Origin: Cellulosimicrobium sp. ES-005
GTDB taxonomy: Bacteria; Actinomycetota; Actinomycetes; Actinomycetales; Cellulomonadaceae
Reading direction: 5' to 3'
Assembly (NCBI RefSeq): GCF_040448685.1
Contig: NZ_CP159290.1
Span: forward strand, 1,550,001-1,614,000
Length of the DNA stretch: 64,000 nt
Shown: positions 43,337 to 51,439 of the stretch, in pieces
How the letters are laid out: each line of letters opens with the position of its first letter
Numbering within the stretch: position 1 is the first letter of the stretch
The notes under the pieces: generated by a model
The model's database searches: none
What the model saw: only the letters and a program-made list of their open reading frames with translations
Told to the model about the DNA's origin: nothing
Position numbers and translations under genes: made by a program

Positions 43337-45633
43337 GCGGTACCGGGCCCGGCCCCTGGGCCGCGGTGTACGCGGGGTACGACGACGCCGCGCTCGCCAC
43401 CCTCGCCAACGCCGGCCTGGTCCGTCGCGCACGCAAGGACGTCGCCGCGGGGAAGGTGGAGGTGATCGAGCTGCGCGGGGACGGGGCCGCGCTGTCGGTC
43501 GGGGGCGCGCGCGTCGAGCTCGACGCGCGCGGTCCCGTGGGTGCGCGGTGCGCGTGCCCGACGCCGGGTGCGTGCCAGCACGTCGTGGCCGCGTGCCTAT
43601 GGGCGCGCGACGCAGCCGCCGAGCCGGTGGCCGACGCGGCGACCGAGCGCCTTGAGCCGGTCACCGCGGCCCGTGACGACGCGGCGGTGGCGCGACCGAC
43701 GGCCGACGCTCCCTCCGACACTGACACTGACGCTGACGCCGCCTCGCACTCCGACGCCGACGCCGGTACCGAACCCGGGGTCGTCCGCGCGCGTCTCGGT
43801 CGAGCCGACGCCGGTTCGACGGGTCCGACGGCGCAGCGCGCCGGGACGGGCGCGCCACCGCAGCCAGACCCTGGTCCTCGTGCCGCGTCGGTGGCCGACC
43901 CGCTGGGCGAGATCCTCGCGCTCGACCCGCGGGCAGTGCACCGTGCGGCCGGGGCAGCCGTCGTGCGCGCGGTCGCCCAGGAGCTGCGGGAACGCGTGGA
44001 CGCGCCGACGCGCGGCTCGACGGACGTGACGGTGGACGGTCCTCGTGTGGTGATCGCCTGGCCCGGCGCCCCGCGCGTCACCTACGTCGTGGGCGCCGGG
44101 TTCGCGGGGATGCTCGTGGAGCGCGAACGTCCCGGCCAGGCGTCCTCGGCGGCCCGGCCGGACGACCGTCGGTGGCGGCTCGAGGCGCTCGCCCGCGGCT
44201 GGCGCGCGCACGGCCGTGCCTGGCCGTGGCCCGAGGAGACAGCCACCGCCACGCCGCGCTCCTCGGGGGTCCCCGACGCCCGCGCGGTCGCGGACGAGGT
44301 CGCGCGCACCGTCGAGCGCGTGCTCGACGTCGGGCTCTCGCACCTCGGCCGCGACGACCTGGAGGAGCTGCGCGGCGCCGGCGTGCTCGCCCGGCTGGGG
44401 CGCCGGCCCGCGGTGCAGCGGCTCGTCACGTCCGCGGTCGGGCGGCTCGAGGCGCTCGCGGACCGCCGCGACGCCGTCGACGAGGAGGAGTGCCTGCTCG
44501 CGCTGGCCGAGCTGTGGGCGTTCGTGCGGGCCGAGCCCGCGCCGGACGCCGCGGCGCCGGACGAGCGCGTGACGGACCTCCCGCACCTCCTCCCGCTCGG
44601 GGCGCGCTGGTGGGTCGCCGCGTCGGGGGCGCGGGGCGTCACCGTGCATCTGTGGGACGGCGCCGAGGGGCGCGCGCGGACGGTCACGACCGGGCGACCG
44701 CCCGGGGCCGACCCGACGTTCCGCCGCTCGTGGGACCTCCCGCTCGTCTGGGGGCGCTCGGTGGAGGCGCTCTGCCGCGGCCCGTTCGCCCTGCGGGGTG
44801 CGACCGAGCGTGCCGGGGCGCTGCGCCCGGGCGAGGGCCCGGTCGTCGAACCATGGGGGCGGTTCGACGCCGACGCGCTGCGCGAGGTCGCCGACCGGAC
44901 CGCGCGGACCGACGCGCGGGAGGAGGTGGGCTTCGGCCGGAGGCCGGCGGTGGTGCGGGTCGTCATGGTCCGGGACGCCGGGTCGGTCGGCGTCGACGAG
45001 GTCGCGCAGGAGATCACCTGGACCCTCGTCACGGCGGACGGCACGCCGACCGTCGTGCGCGTCGACGCGGCCGACGAGGCGGCCTGCGACACCCTGCTCG
45101 GGGTGGCGGCGGGGAGCCGCCGGCTCGTCGCCGTCGCGGTCGAGCACGATCTGGAGTCCGGCGGGTCCGAGGCCGTCGGCCTGTTCGTCGAGCGTCCCGG
45201 GGGAGGACTCCGGCTCGTCGTGCCGACGCTCACGCCGGCCTACGACCACCGCGCCTGGTCGAGCGCGTGGACCCGGCTGCGCGCTCGCGTCCGTGCGCTG
45301 CGCGGGCGAGCCGCCACCCAGGTGCACGAGGTCGCGGTACCGGCCCCCGTCGAGGACGTCTGCGGCACGGTGCTCGACGCCGCCGTGGCGCTCGCGGCCA
45401 CCGGCCGACGGCACCTCAGTCCGCACCAGGCGGCCGCCCTCGCGCGCGCGGCGCGGACCGCGGACGACCTCGGAGCCCCGACCCTCGCGGGTGCGGTGGC
45501 GCTCGTCGCCCACGAGCCCGACGCCGCACGCCTGCTGCGGGCGGCGCTCGTCGCCTCGCGGGGCCGCGCCCTCGCACGGGTCGTGGGCTCGTCCCGCGAG
45601 CCCCGGCCGGACCAGCGGGCGGTGCGCGCATGA
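43333..45633 (+). CDS. SWIM zinc-finger protein (YehQ-like)
   Basis: The product is 766 residues from a GTG at 43333 (GTGA overlap). The SWIM motif is ARCACPTPGACQHVVAACLW with ligands Cys73, Cys75, Cys81 and His83. An acidic, low-complexity Thr/Asp insertion follows (about 95-175), then a long helical and beta region of unknown fold to the C-terminus. SWIM fingers bind DNA or proteins. In E. coli, yehQ is the last gene of the set; here the gene overlaps a DNA polymerase gene by 4 bp, which hints at a DNA-linked task. Confidence 0.87.
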   Translation: MSGTGPGPWAAVYAGYDDAALATLANAGLVRRARKDVAAGKVEVIELRGDGAALSVGGARVELDARGPVGARCACPTPGACQHVVAACLWARDAAAEPVADAATERLEPVTAARDDAAVARPTADAPSDTDTDADAASHSDADAGTEPGVVRARLGRADAGSTGPTAQRAGTGAPPQPDPGPRAASVADPLGEILALDPRAVHRAAGAAVVRAVAQELRERVDAPTRGSTDVTVDGPRVVIAWPGAPRVTYVVGAGFAGMLVERERPGQASSAARPDDRRWRLEALARGWRAHGRAWPWPEETATATPRSSGVPDARAVADEVARTVERVLDVGLSHLGRDDLEELRGAGVLARLGRRPAVQRLVTSAVGRLEALADRRDAVDEEECLLALAELWAFVRAEPAPDAAAPDERVTDLPHLLPLGARWWVAASGARGVTVHLWDGAEGRARTVTTGRPPGADPTFRRSWDLPLVWGRSVEALCRGPFALRGATERAGALRPGEGPVVEPWGRFDADALREVADRTARTDAREEVGFGRRPAVVRVVMVRDAGSVGVDEVAQEITWTLVTADGTPTVVRVDAADEAACDTLLGVAAGSRRLVAVAVEHDLESGGSEAVGLFVERPGGGLRLVVPTLTPAYDHRAWSSAWTRLRARVRALRGRAATQVHEVAVPAPVEDVCGTVLDAAVALAATGRRHLSPHQAAALARAARTADDLGAPTLAGAVALVAHEPDAARLLRAALVASRGRALARVVGSSREPRPDQRAVRA

Positions 45634-47327
45634 GCACGTACGCCGTCCACGTCGGGTCGCCCGAGCACGGTCGGGTCGAGCACGTCGTCGACGGTCCGGC
45701 GGAACCCGTCCGCGAGACGTGGGACGACACGAACCGGTGGTATCCACGGCTCCTCGCCGAGGGTCGGCGCGTCGAGCGGTCGCACGACCTGCGCCTGTCC
45801 CACGTGGTGCTGCGGCGCTCGCAGCTCGCCGCGGGATCGGCGCTCGCACGGCGCGACCCGGGTCCGTGGGACGCGCTCGCCGCAGTGCCCGCGGGCCGCG
45901 AGCCGACGGCGGCGCCGCGGCCCGTCGGCCTGTTCGAGCTCGGAGCCGAGGCCGTGCCGCGCGTCGAGCTCGACACGGTCGCGGAGCTGCGCGACCAGCT
46001 CGCGGCGGTCGACGGGGCCGACGGACCGGGCGGCCCGGGACGGCTGCGGATGCTGCTCGCCGCCGAGTCGGCGGGCGCGCTCGTCGCCGCGGAGATGCAC
46101 CACGCGGGCGTCCCGTGGCGCGCCGACGTGCACGACGCGATCCTCACGGACGCGCTGGGCCCGCGACCGCGTCCCGGCGAGCGCCCCGCGCTCATGGAGG
46201 GCCTCGTCGCGCGCATCCGCGCGGCCCTCGACGCGCCGCCGACCCTCAACCCGGACTCGCACCCGGACCTGCTGAAGGCGTTGCAGTACGCGGGCGTCGG
46301 CGTGCGGTCGCTGCGCAAGTGGGAGCTCGAGCGCGCGGACCACCCCGTCGTCGCGCCGCTGCTCGAGTACAAGAAGCTCTCGCGGCTCTTCACCGCGAAC
46401 GGCTGGTCCTGGCTCGACACCTGGGTGCACGACGGGCGGTTCCGCACCGAGTACGTCGTGGGTGGCGTCGTCACGGGTCGCTGGGCGTCCAGCGGCGGCG
46501 GGGCGCTCCAGCTCCCCCAGCAGGTGCGTCGCGCGGTGGTCGCCGACCCGGGCTGGAAGCTCGTCGTGGCGGACGCCGCGCAGCTCGAGCCGCGCGTGCT
46601 GGCCGGGCTCGCGCACGACGAGCGCATGGCGGCGGCGGGGCGCGGGGGCGACATGTACGCGGGCATCGTCGCGTCGGGGGCGGTCGCGACGCGCGACCAT
46701 GCGAAGGTCGGGATGCTCGGGGCGATGTACGGGGGCACGACCGGTGACAGCGCGCTCGTCCTGCCGCGGCTCGCGAAGGCGTTCCCCGACGCGATCGGCC
46801 TCGTGGAGCGTGCCGCGCAGGCGGGCGAGCGCGGCGAGGTCGTGTCGACCCTCCTCGGCCGGAGCTCGCCGCGACCCGGCGAGTCGTGGCAGGCGGCCCA
46901 GGAGGGTGCCTACGCGGTCGAGGAGGGCGGCGCGGACGACGCCGAGAGCGGCCGGACGGGCGCGGACGCGCAGGCGCGCGCCCGGTCGTACACCCGCGCG
47001 TGGGGCCGGTTCACGCGGAACTTCGTCGTGCAGGGCACGGCCGCCGAGTGGGCGCTGTGCTGGCTCGCCTCGATCCGGCGCCGGCTGTGGGAGCTGCCCC
47101 TCGCCGCGGCCCCGGGCGCCGCGCCCGCGCCGTTCGCCGACCGGGCGCATCTCGTGTTCTTCCTCCACGACGAGGTCGTCGTGCACGCGCCGGCCGAGCT
47201 CGCCGAGGCGGTGGCCGACGAGGTCCGCGCGGCCGCGGCGGAGGCAGGACGCCTCCTGTTCGGGGAGTTTCCGGTCGACTTCCCGCTCACCGTCGCGGTC
47301 GTCGACCACTACGCCGAGGCGAAGTGA
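45630..47327 (+). CDS. Family A DNA polymerase (bifunctional exonuclease/polymerase type)
   Basis: The product is 565 residues; the ATG overlaps the SWIM gene stop (ATGA). Polymerase motif A is VVADAAQLEPRVLAGLA (about 312-328), motif B is ARDHAKVGMLGAMYGGTTG (about 350-369) and motif C is FFLHDEVVVHAP (about 511-522), with the catalytic Asp residues present. The N-terminal 200 residues sit where the 3'-5' exonuclease fold would be, but no DEDD-type acidic set is clear, so proofreading is probably lost. There is no 5' nuclease domain. Related small Pol I-like proteins are common in actinobacteria; their role is unsettled, with repair synthesis the usual guess. Confidence 0.88.
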   Translation: MSTYAVHVGSPEHGRVEHVVDGPAEPVRETWDDTNRWYPRLLAEGRRVERSHDLRLSHVVLRRSQLAAGSALARRDPGPWDALAAVPAGREPTAAPRPVGLFELGAEAVPRVELDTVAELRDQLAAVDGADGPGGPGRLRMLLAAESAGALVAAEMHHAGVPWRADVHDAILTDALGPRPRPGERPALMEGLVARIRAALDAPPTLNPDSHPDLLKALQYAGVGVRSLRKWELERADHPVVAPLLEYKKLSRLFTANGWSWLDTWVHDGRFRTEYVVGGVVTGRWASSGGGALQLPQQVRRAVVADPGWKLVVADAAQLEPRVLAGLAHDERMAAAGRGGDMYAGIVASGAVATRDHAKVGMLGAMYGGTTGDSALVLPRLAKAFPDAIGLVERAAQAGERGEVVSTLLGRSSPRPGESWQAAQEGAYAVEEGGADDAESGRTGADAQARARSYTRAWGRFTRNFVVQGTAAEWALCWLASIRRRLWELPLAAAPGAAPAPFADRAHLVFFLHDEVVVHAPAELAEAVADEVRAAAAEAGRLLFGEFPVDFPLTVAVVDHYAEAK

Positions 47328-47329
47328 GG

Positions 47330-47365
47330 GACGGGCGACGGGCCGCGGTGGACCCGTCGCCCGTC
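47330..47365 (+). terminator. Hairpin terminator after the polymerase gene
   Basis: A perfect 13-bp stem (47330-47342 with 47353-47365) and 10-nt loop lie right after the polymerase stop (47327) and 20 bp before the convergent VOC gene stop (47385). It ends the MoxR-to-polymerase transcript and may serve both strands. Confidence 0.82.
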
Positions 47366-47384
47366 GGGCCGTCGCCCGGCGACC

Positions 47385-47870
47385 TCACCGCCGCGGTTCG
47401 CCGCGGTAGGTGCCGAACGACCACAGGTTGCCCTCCGGGTCCTGGAGCACGAGCTCGCGGCTCCCGTAGTCCGTGTCTCGGAGCGGTACGACGACGCGTC
47501 CCCCGGCTCCCGGTGCGCGCTCGCGGAGCCGCGTGTCGAGCGCCTCGATCTCGTCGTCGGGCACGACGACGTACGTGCCGCAGGTGCCGGGCTCGCGCGA
47601 CCACTCGCGGTCGGGGGAGTGGCTGCCGAGCATGATCCCGCCGCCGTGCGGCCAGTCGAGCTGGGCGTGGGCGACGTCGCGGTCGTCGCCCGCCATGACG
47701 GTCGTCGCGACGAACCCGACGACGTCGGTGAGGAACGCGACGAGGCCGCGCGCGTCGTGCGCCTGGAGGGTGGGCCAGACCCACGGCGGCGGCACGTCGG
47801 GCACCGGGGCCGGCGCCGCGGCGGTGGGGGAGGTGTCAGCGGTCGTGCGGGTGCTCTCGTGGATGCTCAT
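47385..47870 (-). CDS. VOC (glyoxalase/bleomycin-resistance fold) protein
   Basis: The product is 161 residues from ATG 47870 (MSIHESTRTTADTSPTAAAP). After a 28-residue flexible start it has WPTLQAHDARGLVAFLTDVV, HAQLDWPHGGGIMLGSHSPD, and REL VLQDPEGNLWSFGTYRG-type C-terminal strands, the betaalphabetabetabeta units of the VOC fold. The metal-site pattern (His in HAQLDW, Glu in the last strand) is only partly kept. It is downstream of, and overlaps by 35 bp, an AraC-family gene, which probably controls it. The substrate is unknown. Confidence 0.85.
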   Translation of the reverse strand: MSIHESTRTTADTSPTAAAPAPVPDVPPPWVWPTLQAHDARGLVAFLTDVVGFVATTVMAGDDRDVAHAQLDWPHGGGIMLGSHSPDREWSREPGTCGTYVVVPDDEIEALDTRLRERAPGAGGRVVVPLRDTDYGSRELVLQDPEGNLWSFGTYRGEPRR

Positions 47871-48744
47871 GTCCCCACCCTGGCCCGTCGGTGTGGCCGC
47901 CGGCTTGGATGTTCCCGAGCTCTTCGCGCACCCAGGCGGTCGGGCTCGTGCCGGCGAACCGGCGGAAGTCGCGCACCAGGTGGGAGTGGTCGGCGTACCC
48001 GGTGAGCGCGGCGACGTCCGCCAGCGTCCGCGCGCCCCGGCCGAGGGCGAGGCGCTGCACCTGGCGGCGCGCGGCGTCGAACCGCACGAGGCCGCGCGCG
48101 GCCCGGGGCGTGACGCCGAGCTCGGCCCGGAACAGCGTCTCGAGCTGCCGCTCGCCGAGGGCGACGTGCCGGGCGACGTCACGGACGTGCGCCCGGCCCC
48201 GGGTCCGGACGAGCACGCGCCAGGCCTCCGCGACCTCGGCGCGCACGTCGGCGCGGACGGGCAGGGCTCCGGGGCTGCCAGGCGGGTCGCCCGGGCCTGC
48301 GAAGGCCGCGCGCACGGCCTCGAACGCGGCGGCCCACGAGTCCGCCTCGGCGGCCTGCTCGCGCAGTCGGGCGGCGGCGGGTCCGAGGACGGCGTCGCCG
48401 TCCTCGACGAGGCCGAGGTCGCCGGCGCGCACGCCCAGCAGAGCCCGGCAGGCGAGCGGGTCGAGCGCGAGCTGCACGCCCGCCTGCTCCCGCGGCTGGT
48501 GGATCAGGGCCGGGCGGGTGTGCAGGCCGCCGACGAGCGACTCGTAGCGCACCGGGACGTCGTCCGGCCCGGGCGAGGTCGGGACGACGCCCGCGGTGCT
48601 CACGACGAGCGTGAGCCACGGCGACGGCAGGCCGCGGTGGACGGTCGGCGTGCCGTCCGTCGTCTCCGTCCGCAGGCGGTACCCGACCATCGACACGACG
48701 CCGGGCGGCAGCGCGTCGGGCGAGGCTCGCACGAACTCGTGCAT
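47836..48744 (-). CDS. AraC-family transcriptional regulator
   Basis: The product is 302 residues, starting MHEFVRASPDALPPGVVSMV. The C-terminal two-HTH domain (about 190-285) has HVRDVARHVALGERQLETLF and then DVAALTGYADHSHLVRDFRR followed by FAGTSPTAWVREEL, the AraC signature. The N-terminal part is a sensor region with a cupin-like pattern (LPSPWLTLVVSTAGVV). The ATG of the VOC gene lies within its 3' end, so the pair is one operon. The ligand is not known. Confidence 0.9.
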   Translation of the reverse strand: MHEFVRASPDALPPGVVSMVGYRLRTETTDGTPTVHRGLPSPWLTLVVSTAGVVPTSPGPDDVPVRYESLVGGLHTRPALIHQPREQAGVQLALDPLACRALLGVRAGDLGLVEDGDAVLGPAAARLREQAAEADSWAAAFEAVRAAFAGPGDPPGSPGALPVRADVRAEVAEAWRVLVRTRGRAHVRDVARHVALGERQLETLFRAELGVTPRAARGLVRFDAARRQVQRLALGRGARTLADVAALTGYADHSHLVRDFRRFAGTSPTAWVREELGNIQAGGHTDGPGWGHEHPREHPHDR

Positions 48745-48773
48745 CCGACCACGCTAGGCGGCCGGCGTACCGC

Positions 48774-49163
48774 TCACAGCCCGAGCGGGCGGTGCCATCC
48801 GACGTCGACGCGGAGCGAGGCGTCGGACGCCCCGGCGTCGACGTCCCCCACGCACCGGACCCGCCGGTCGAGGACCGACATCGCGTCGCACCGCCGCCCG
48901 GCGCCGTCGAGGCCGACTCGCGCGCGGACGGCGTCGCGGTCGTGCCCGGACCACGAGAGCGTCAGCTCGCGCCAGCAGCCGCCCGAGCCGCAGCCCGTCT
49001 CCTCATGGACGACCTGGATGCCGTCGGCGAACGTCGGGACCGGGGGTGTGCCCGCCTCGTCGAGCTCGACCCAGAGCACGGGGCCGACCAGCCACCCGAC
49101 CAGGAGGACCAGTCCGACGGCCGCACCGGCGACCCCGGCACGACGGCCCACCGTGCGCTGCAT
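48774..49163 (-). CDS. Membrane-anchored hypothetical protein
   Basis: The product is 129 residues, starting MQRTVGRRAGVAGAAVGLVL. One N-terminal membrane helix (about 10-32, AGAAVGLVLLVGWLVGPVLW) is followed by an extracytoplasmic domain of about 95 residues. That domain has four cysteines (TGCGSGGCW, RRCDAMS, RRVRCVGD) that could form two disulfides. It has no lipobox. No family is recognised. It is 22 bp upstream of the sulfate transporter gene stop region but on its own reading unit. Confidence 0.65.
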   Translation of the reverse strand: MQRTVGRRAGVAGAAVGLVLLVGWLVGPVLWVELDEAGTPPVPTFADGIQVVHEETGCGSGGCWRELTLSWSGHDRDAVRARVGLDGAGRRCDAMSVLDRRVRCVGDVDAGASDASLRVDVGWHRPLGL

Positions 49164-49184
49164 CGGCGCATCGTACCGAGCGGG

Positions 49185-50897
49185 TCAGGTCGACGGGCGC
49201 AGCCCGCGCACCTGGGGGACGTCGGTGCCCCGCGCGGCGCGGCGCACGTGCGAGCGCGCGTGCTCGATCGCGTCGTCGAGCGTGTCGAAGAGGTGGTTCT
49301 CGTGGCGCAGCTCGGCGAGCGCCCCGACGTTCGTGAGGAGCGACCGGTGCCGTTCCTGGACGCCCTTGACGAGCACGGTCACGCCGCGCGCCTCCAGCCC
49401 TTCCACGAGCTCGCCGAGCGCCTTCGCCCCCGTCGCGTCGACCATGCGGAGCTGGGAGAGCCGCAGGATCACGACCGCCACGTCGTCGTCCGTCGAGGCG
49501 TCGGTCACCTCGGTGAGCACGCGGTCCGCGGCGCCGAAGAACATGGAGCCCTCGAGACGGAAGAGCGCGACGTGCTCGTCGCCCGGCTGGGCCGGCCCGG
49601 GGAGCGGGTCGCGCTGCACGGCCGAGGCGCGGGCCACGGTCCGCAGCGCGAAGAACGCGGCGACGAGGATGCCGATCTCGATCGCCTGCACGAGGTCGAA
49701 CGCGACGGTGACGACGGCGGTCACGACGAAGGTCGCCGCGCTGGACCGCCCGGCGCCGACCACGGAGCGGATCGTGCGGGCGCCGATCATCCGGAAGCTC
49801 GTCACCATGAGCACGCCGGCGAGCGCGGCGAGCGGGATCCGGGAGACCGGGCCGGTGGCGAGGTAGATGACGGCGAGGATCACGACGGCGTGCACGACGG
49901 CGGCGAGCCGCGTGCGGGCGCCGGAGCGCACGTTGACCGCGGTGCGGGCGATGGCTCCCGTGGCGGGCATGCCGCCGAAGAGGCCGCTGGCCACGGACGC
50001 GAGGCCCTGCCCGACGAGCTCGCGGTCGGGCTGGTAGACGGAGCCCCCGGGCGACCCGGTCTGCACCATGGACGCGGCGACGCGGGCGGACAGCAGCGAC
50101 TCGATGGCCGCGAGCGCGGCGATCGCGAGGGCGGCGCCGCCGAGGTCGCGCAGCGCGCCGGGGGTGAACGTCGGCAGGACGGGCGCGGGCAGGGACGACG
50201 GCAGGGCGCCGATGCGGGGGACAGGGGCGCCGAGCACCTCGACGAGGACGGTGGCCAGCACGACCGCGACGAGCGACGCGGGGATCGCCGCGTGGAGGCG
50301 GGGGAGCAGCAGCATCGTCGCGGCGACGAGCGCGACGCACCCGAGCGTCCACAGGACCGGGGCCGGCGGGACGTCGGTCACGGCGGTGCGCACGGCCCCG
50401 ACGGCGGTCACGAACGTGTTGTGGCCGGGGGCAGCCTCGACCCCGACCGCGGCCGGGACCTGCTGGAGGAAGATGATGCAGGCGATCCCGAGCGTGAATC
50501 CCTCGACGACCGGCCAGGGGATGAACGTGACGACCCGACCGAGCCGGGCCAGCCCCGCGACGAGGACGACGAGCCCGCCGAGGACGGTCACGAGCGCGAC
50601 CGAGCCCAGCCCGTGGGTGACGACGATCGGCGCGAGCACGACGGCCATGGCCCCGGTCGGGCCGGAGACCTGGTGGTTCGACCCGCCCAGCACGGCGGCG
50701 ACGACCCCGGCGATGACGGCGGTGACGAGCCCGGCAGCGGCCCCGACGCCGGAGCTGACGCCGAACGCGAGCGCGAGCGGGAGGGCGACGACGCCGACGG
50801 TGACCCCGGCGAGGAGGTCGGCGCGCAGGGTCCGGGGTCGCAGGTCGTAGTCGGAGCGCCGTGGGAGCAGGTCGCGGACGGCGGCGAGGCGGCTCAT
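49185..50897 (-). CDS. SulP family anion transporter with STAS domain
   Basis: The product is 570 residues from ATG 50897 (MSRLAAVRDLLPRRSDYDLR). About 12 membrane helices span 25-410, with family patterns LLAGVTVGVVALPLALAFGV and GLFGGMPATGAIARTAVNVR. The C-terminal STAS domain (about 430-550) has VVILRLSQLRMVDATGAKAL. SulP proteins move sulfate, bicarbonate or related anions. The ATG overlaps the ArsR gene stop (positions 50894-50897), so it is controlled by that regulator. The substrate is unknown; bicarbonate is a possibility in forms paired with ArsR regulators. Confidence 0.92.
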   Translation of the reverse strand: MSRLAAVRDLLPRRSDYDLRPRTLRADLLAGVTVGVVALPLALAFGVSSGVGAAAGLVTAVIAGVVAAVLGGSNHQVSGPTGAMAVVLAPIVVTHGLGSVALVTVLGGLVVLVAGLARLGRVVTFIPWPVVEGFTLGIACIIFLQQVPAAVGVEAAPGHNTFVTAVGAVRTAVTDVPPAPVLWTLGCVALVAATMLLLPRLHAAIPASLVAVVLATVLVEVLGAPVPRIGALPSSLPAPVLPTFTPGALRDLGGAALAIAALAAIESLLSARVAASMVQTGSPGGSVYQPDRELVGQGLASVASGLFGGMPATGAIARTAVNVRSGARTRLAAVVHAVVILAVIYLATGPVSRIPLAALAGVLMVTSFRMIGARTIRSVVGAGRSSAATFVVTAVVTVAFDLVQAIEIGILVAAFFALRTVARASAVQRDPLPGPAQPGDEHVALFRLEGSMFFGAADRVLTEVTDASTDDDVAVVILRLSQLRMVDATGAKALGELVEGLEARGVTVLVKGVQERHRSLLTNVGALAELRHENHLFDTLDDAIEHARSHVRRAARGTDVPQVRGLRPST

Positions 50898-51352
50898 GCC
50901 GAGGCGTTCGACGTGGTGGCGTCGAGCACGGCGCGGGCCGACGCTCCCGGCAGGGCGGGGAGCCGCCGCGCGGCCTCGAGCTGGTCGGACGCGCCCGCGA
51001 GGCTCGACAGGAGGAACGCGCGCGCGACGACGAGGAGCTCGGCGACGAGGGGCTCGGCGAGACGGTACTCGACCGCGTTGCCGCTGCGGGTCGAGGTGAC
51101 GACCCCGGCCCGGCGCAGGACGGCGAGGTGCTGGGAGAGCTGGGAGGGCTCGCACCCGGTGACGTCCAGGAGGTCGGACACGGCCGCGGTGTGGTCGGCG
51201 TCGGCCGCGAGCACCTCGAGCACCTGGATGCGGGTCGGGTGCGCGAGGCACCGGAAGAGCTCGGCCTTGATGCGGTAGAGGGGAGCGGCCTCGTCGGTGC
51301 CGCGGGCGCCGTCGTCGGGAGCGCCGTCGTCGGGGCGGGGGGTGCGGGGCAC
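50894..51352 (-). CDS. ArsR-family metalloregulator
   Basis: The product is 152 residues from the GTG at 51352, with GGAGG 5 nt upstream. A longer reading from ATG 51388 would begin inside the operator and is unlikely. The winged helix has ELFRCLAHPTRIQVLEVLAA, then LLDVTGCEPSQLSQHLAVLR (recognition helix) and RAGVVTSTRSGNAVEYRLAE. Cys residues near the DNA-binding region (RCLAHP, GCEPS) could sense metal or thiol state. It represses its own operon with the SulP gene. Confidence 0.9.
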   Translation of the reverse strand: MPRTPRPDDGAPDDGARGTDEAAPLYRIKAELFRCLAHPTRIQVLEVLAADADHTAAVSDLLDVTGCEPSQLSQHLAVLRRAGVVTSTRSGNAVEYRLAEPLVAELLVVARAFLLSSLAGASDQLEAARRLPALPGASARAVLDATTSNASA

Positions 51353-51368
51353 GGGTCCTCCAGCGGGA

Positions 51369-51390
51369 TGATGGATTGCGCAATCCATCA
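51369..51390. promoter_or_regulatory. Perfect 22-bp palindrome, ArsR operator
   Basis: TGATGGATTGCGCAATCCAT followed by CA reads the same on both strands. It lies 17-38 bp upstream of the ArsR start, in the 5' untranslated or promoter region. The centre ATTGCGCAAT with outer ATGGA arms is the size of a site for a dimeric ArsR protein. It also lies 50 bp upstream of the divergent nif3 gene, so that gene may be affected as well. Confidence 0.85.
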
Positions 51391-51439
51391 AACCACGTCG
51401 GACGGCACCCGGGCGTCCCGCGCGGGATAGCCTGCCGCC

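Noticed and set aside
51352-51388. Longer ArsR start at ATG 51388
   Set aside because: It would place the first codons in the operator palindrome and has no ribosome site, whereas GTG 51352 has GGAGG at proper spacing.
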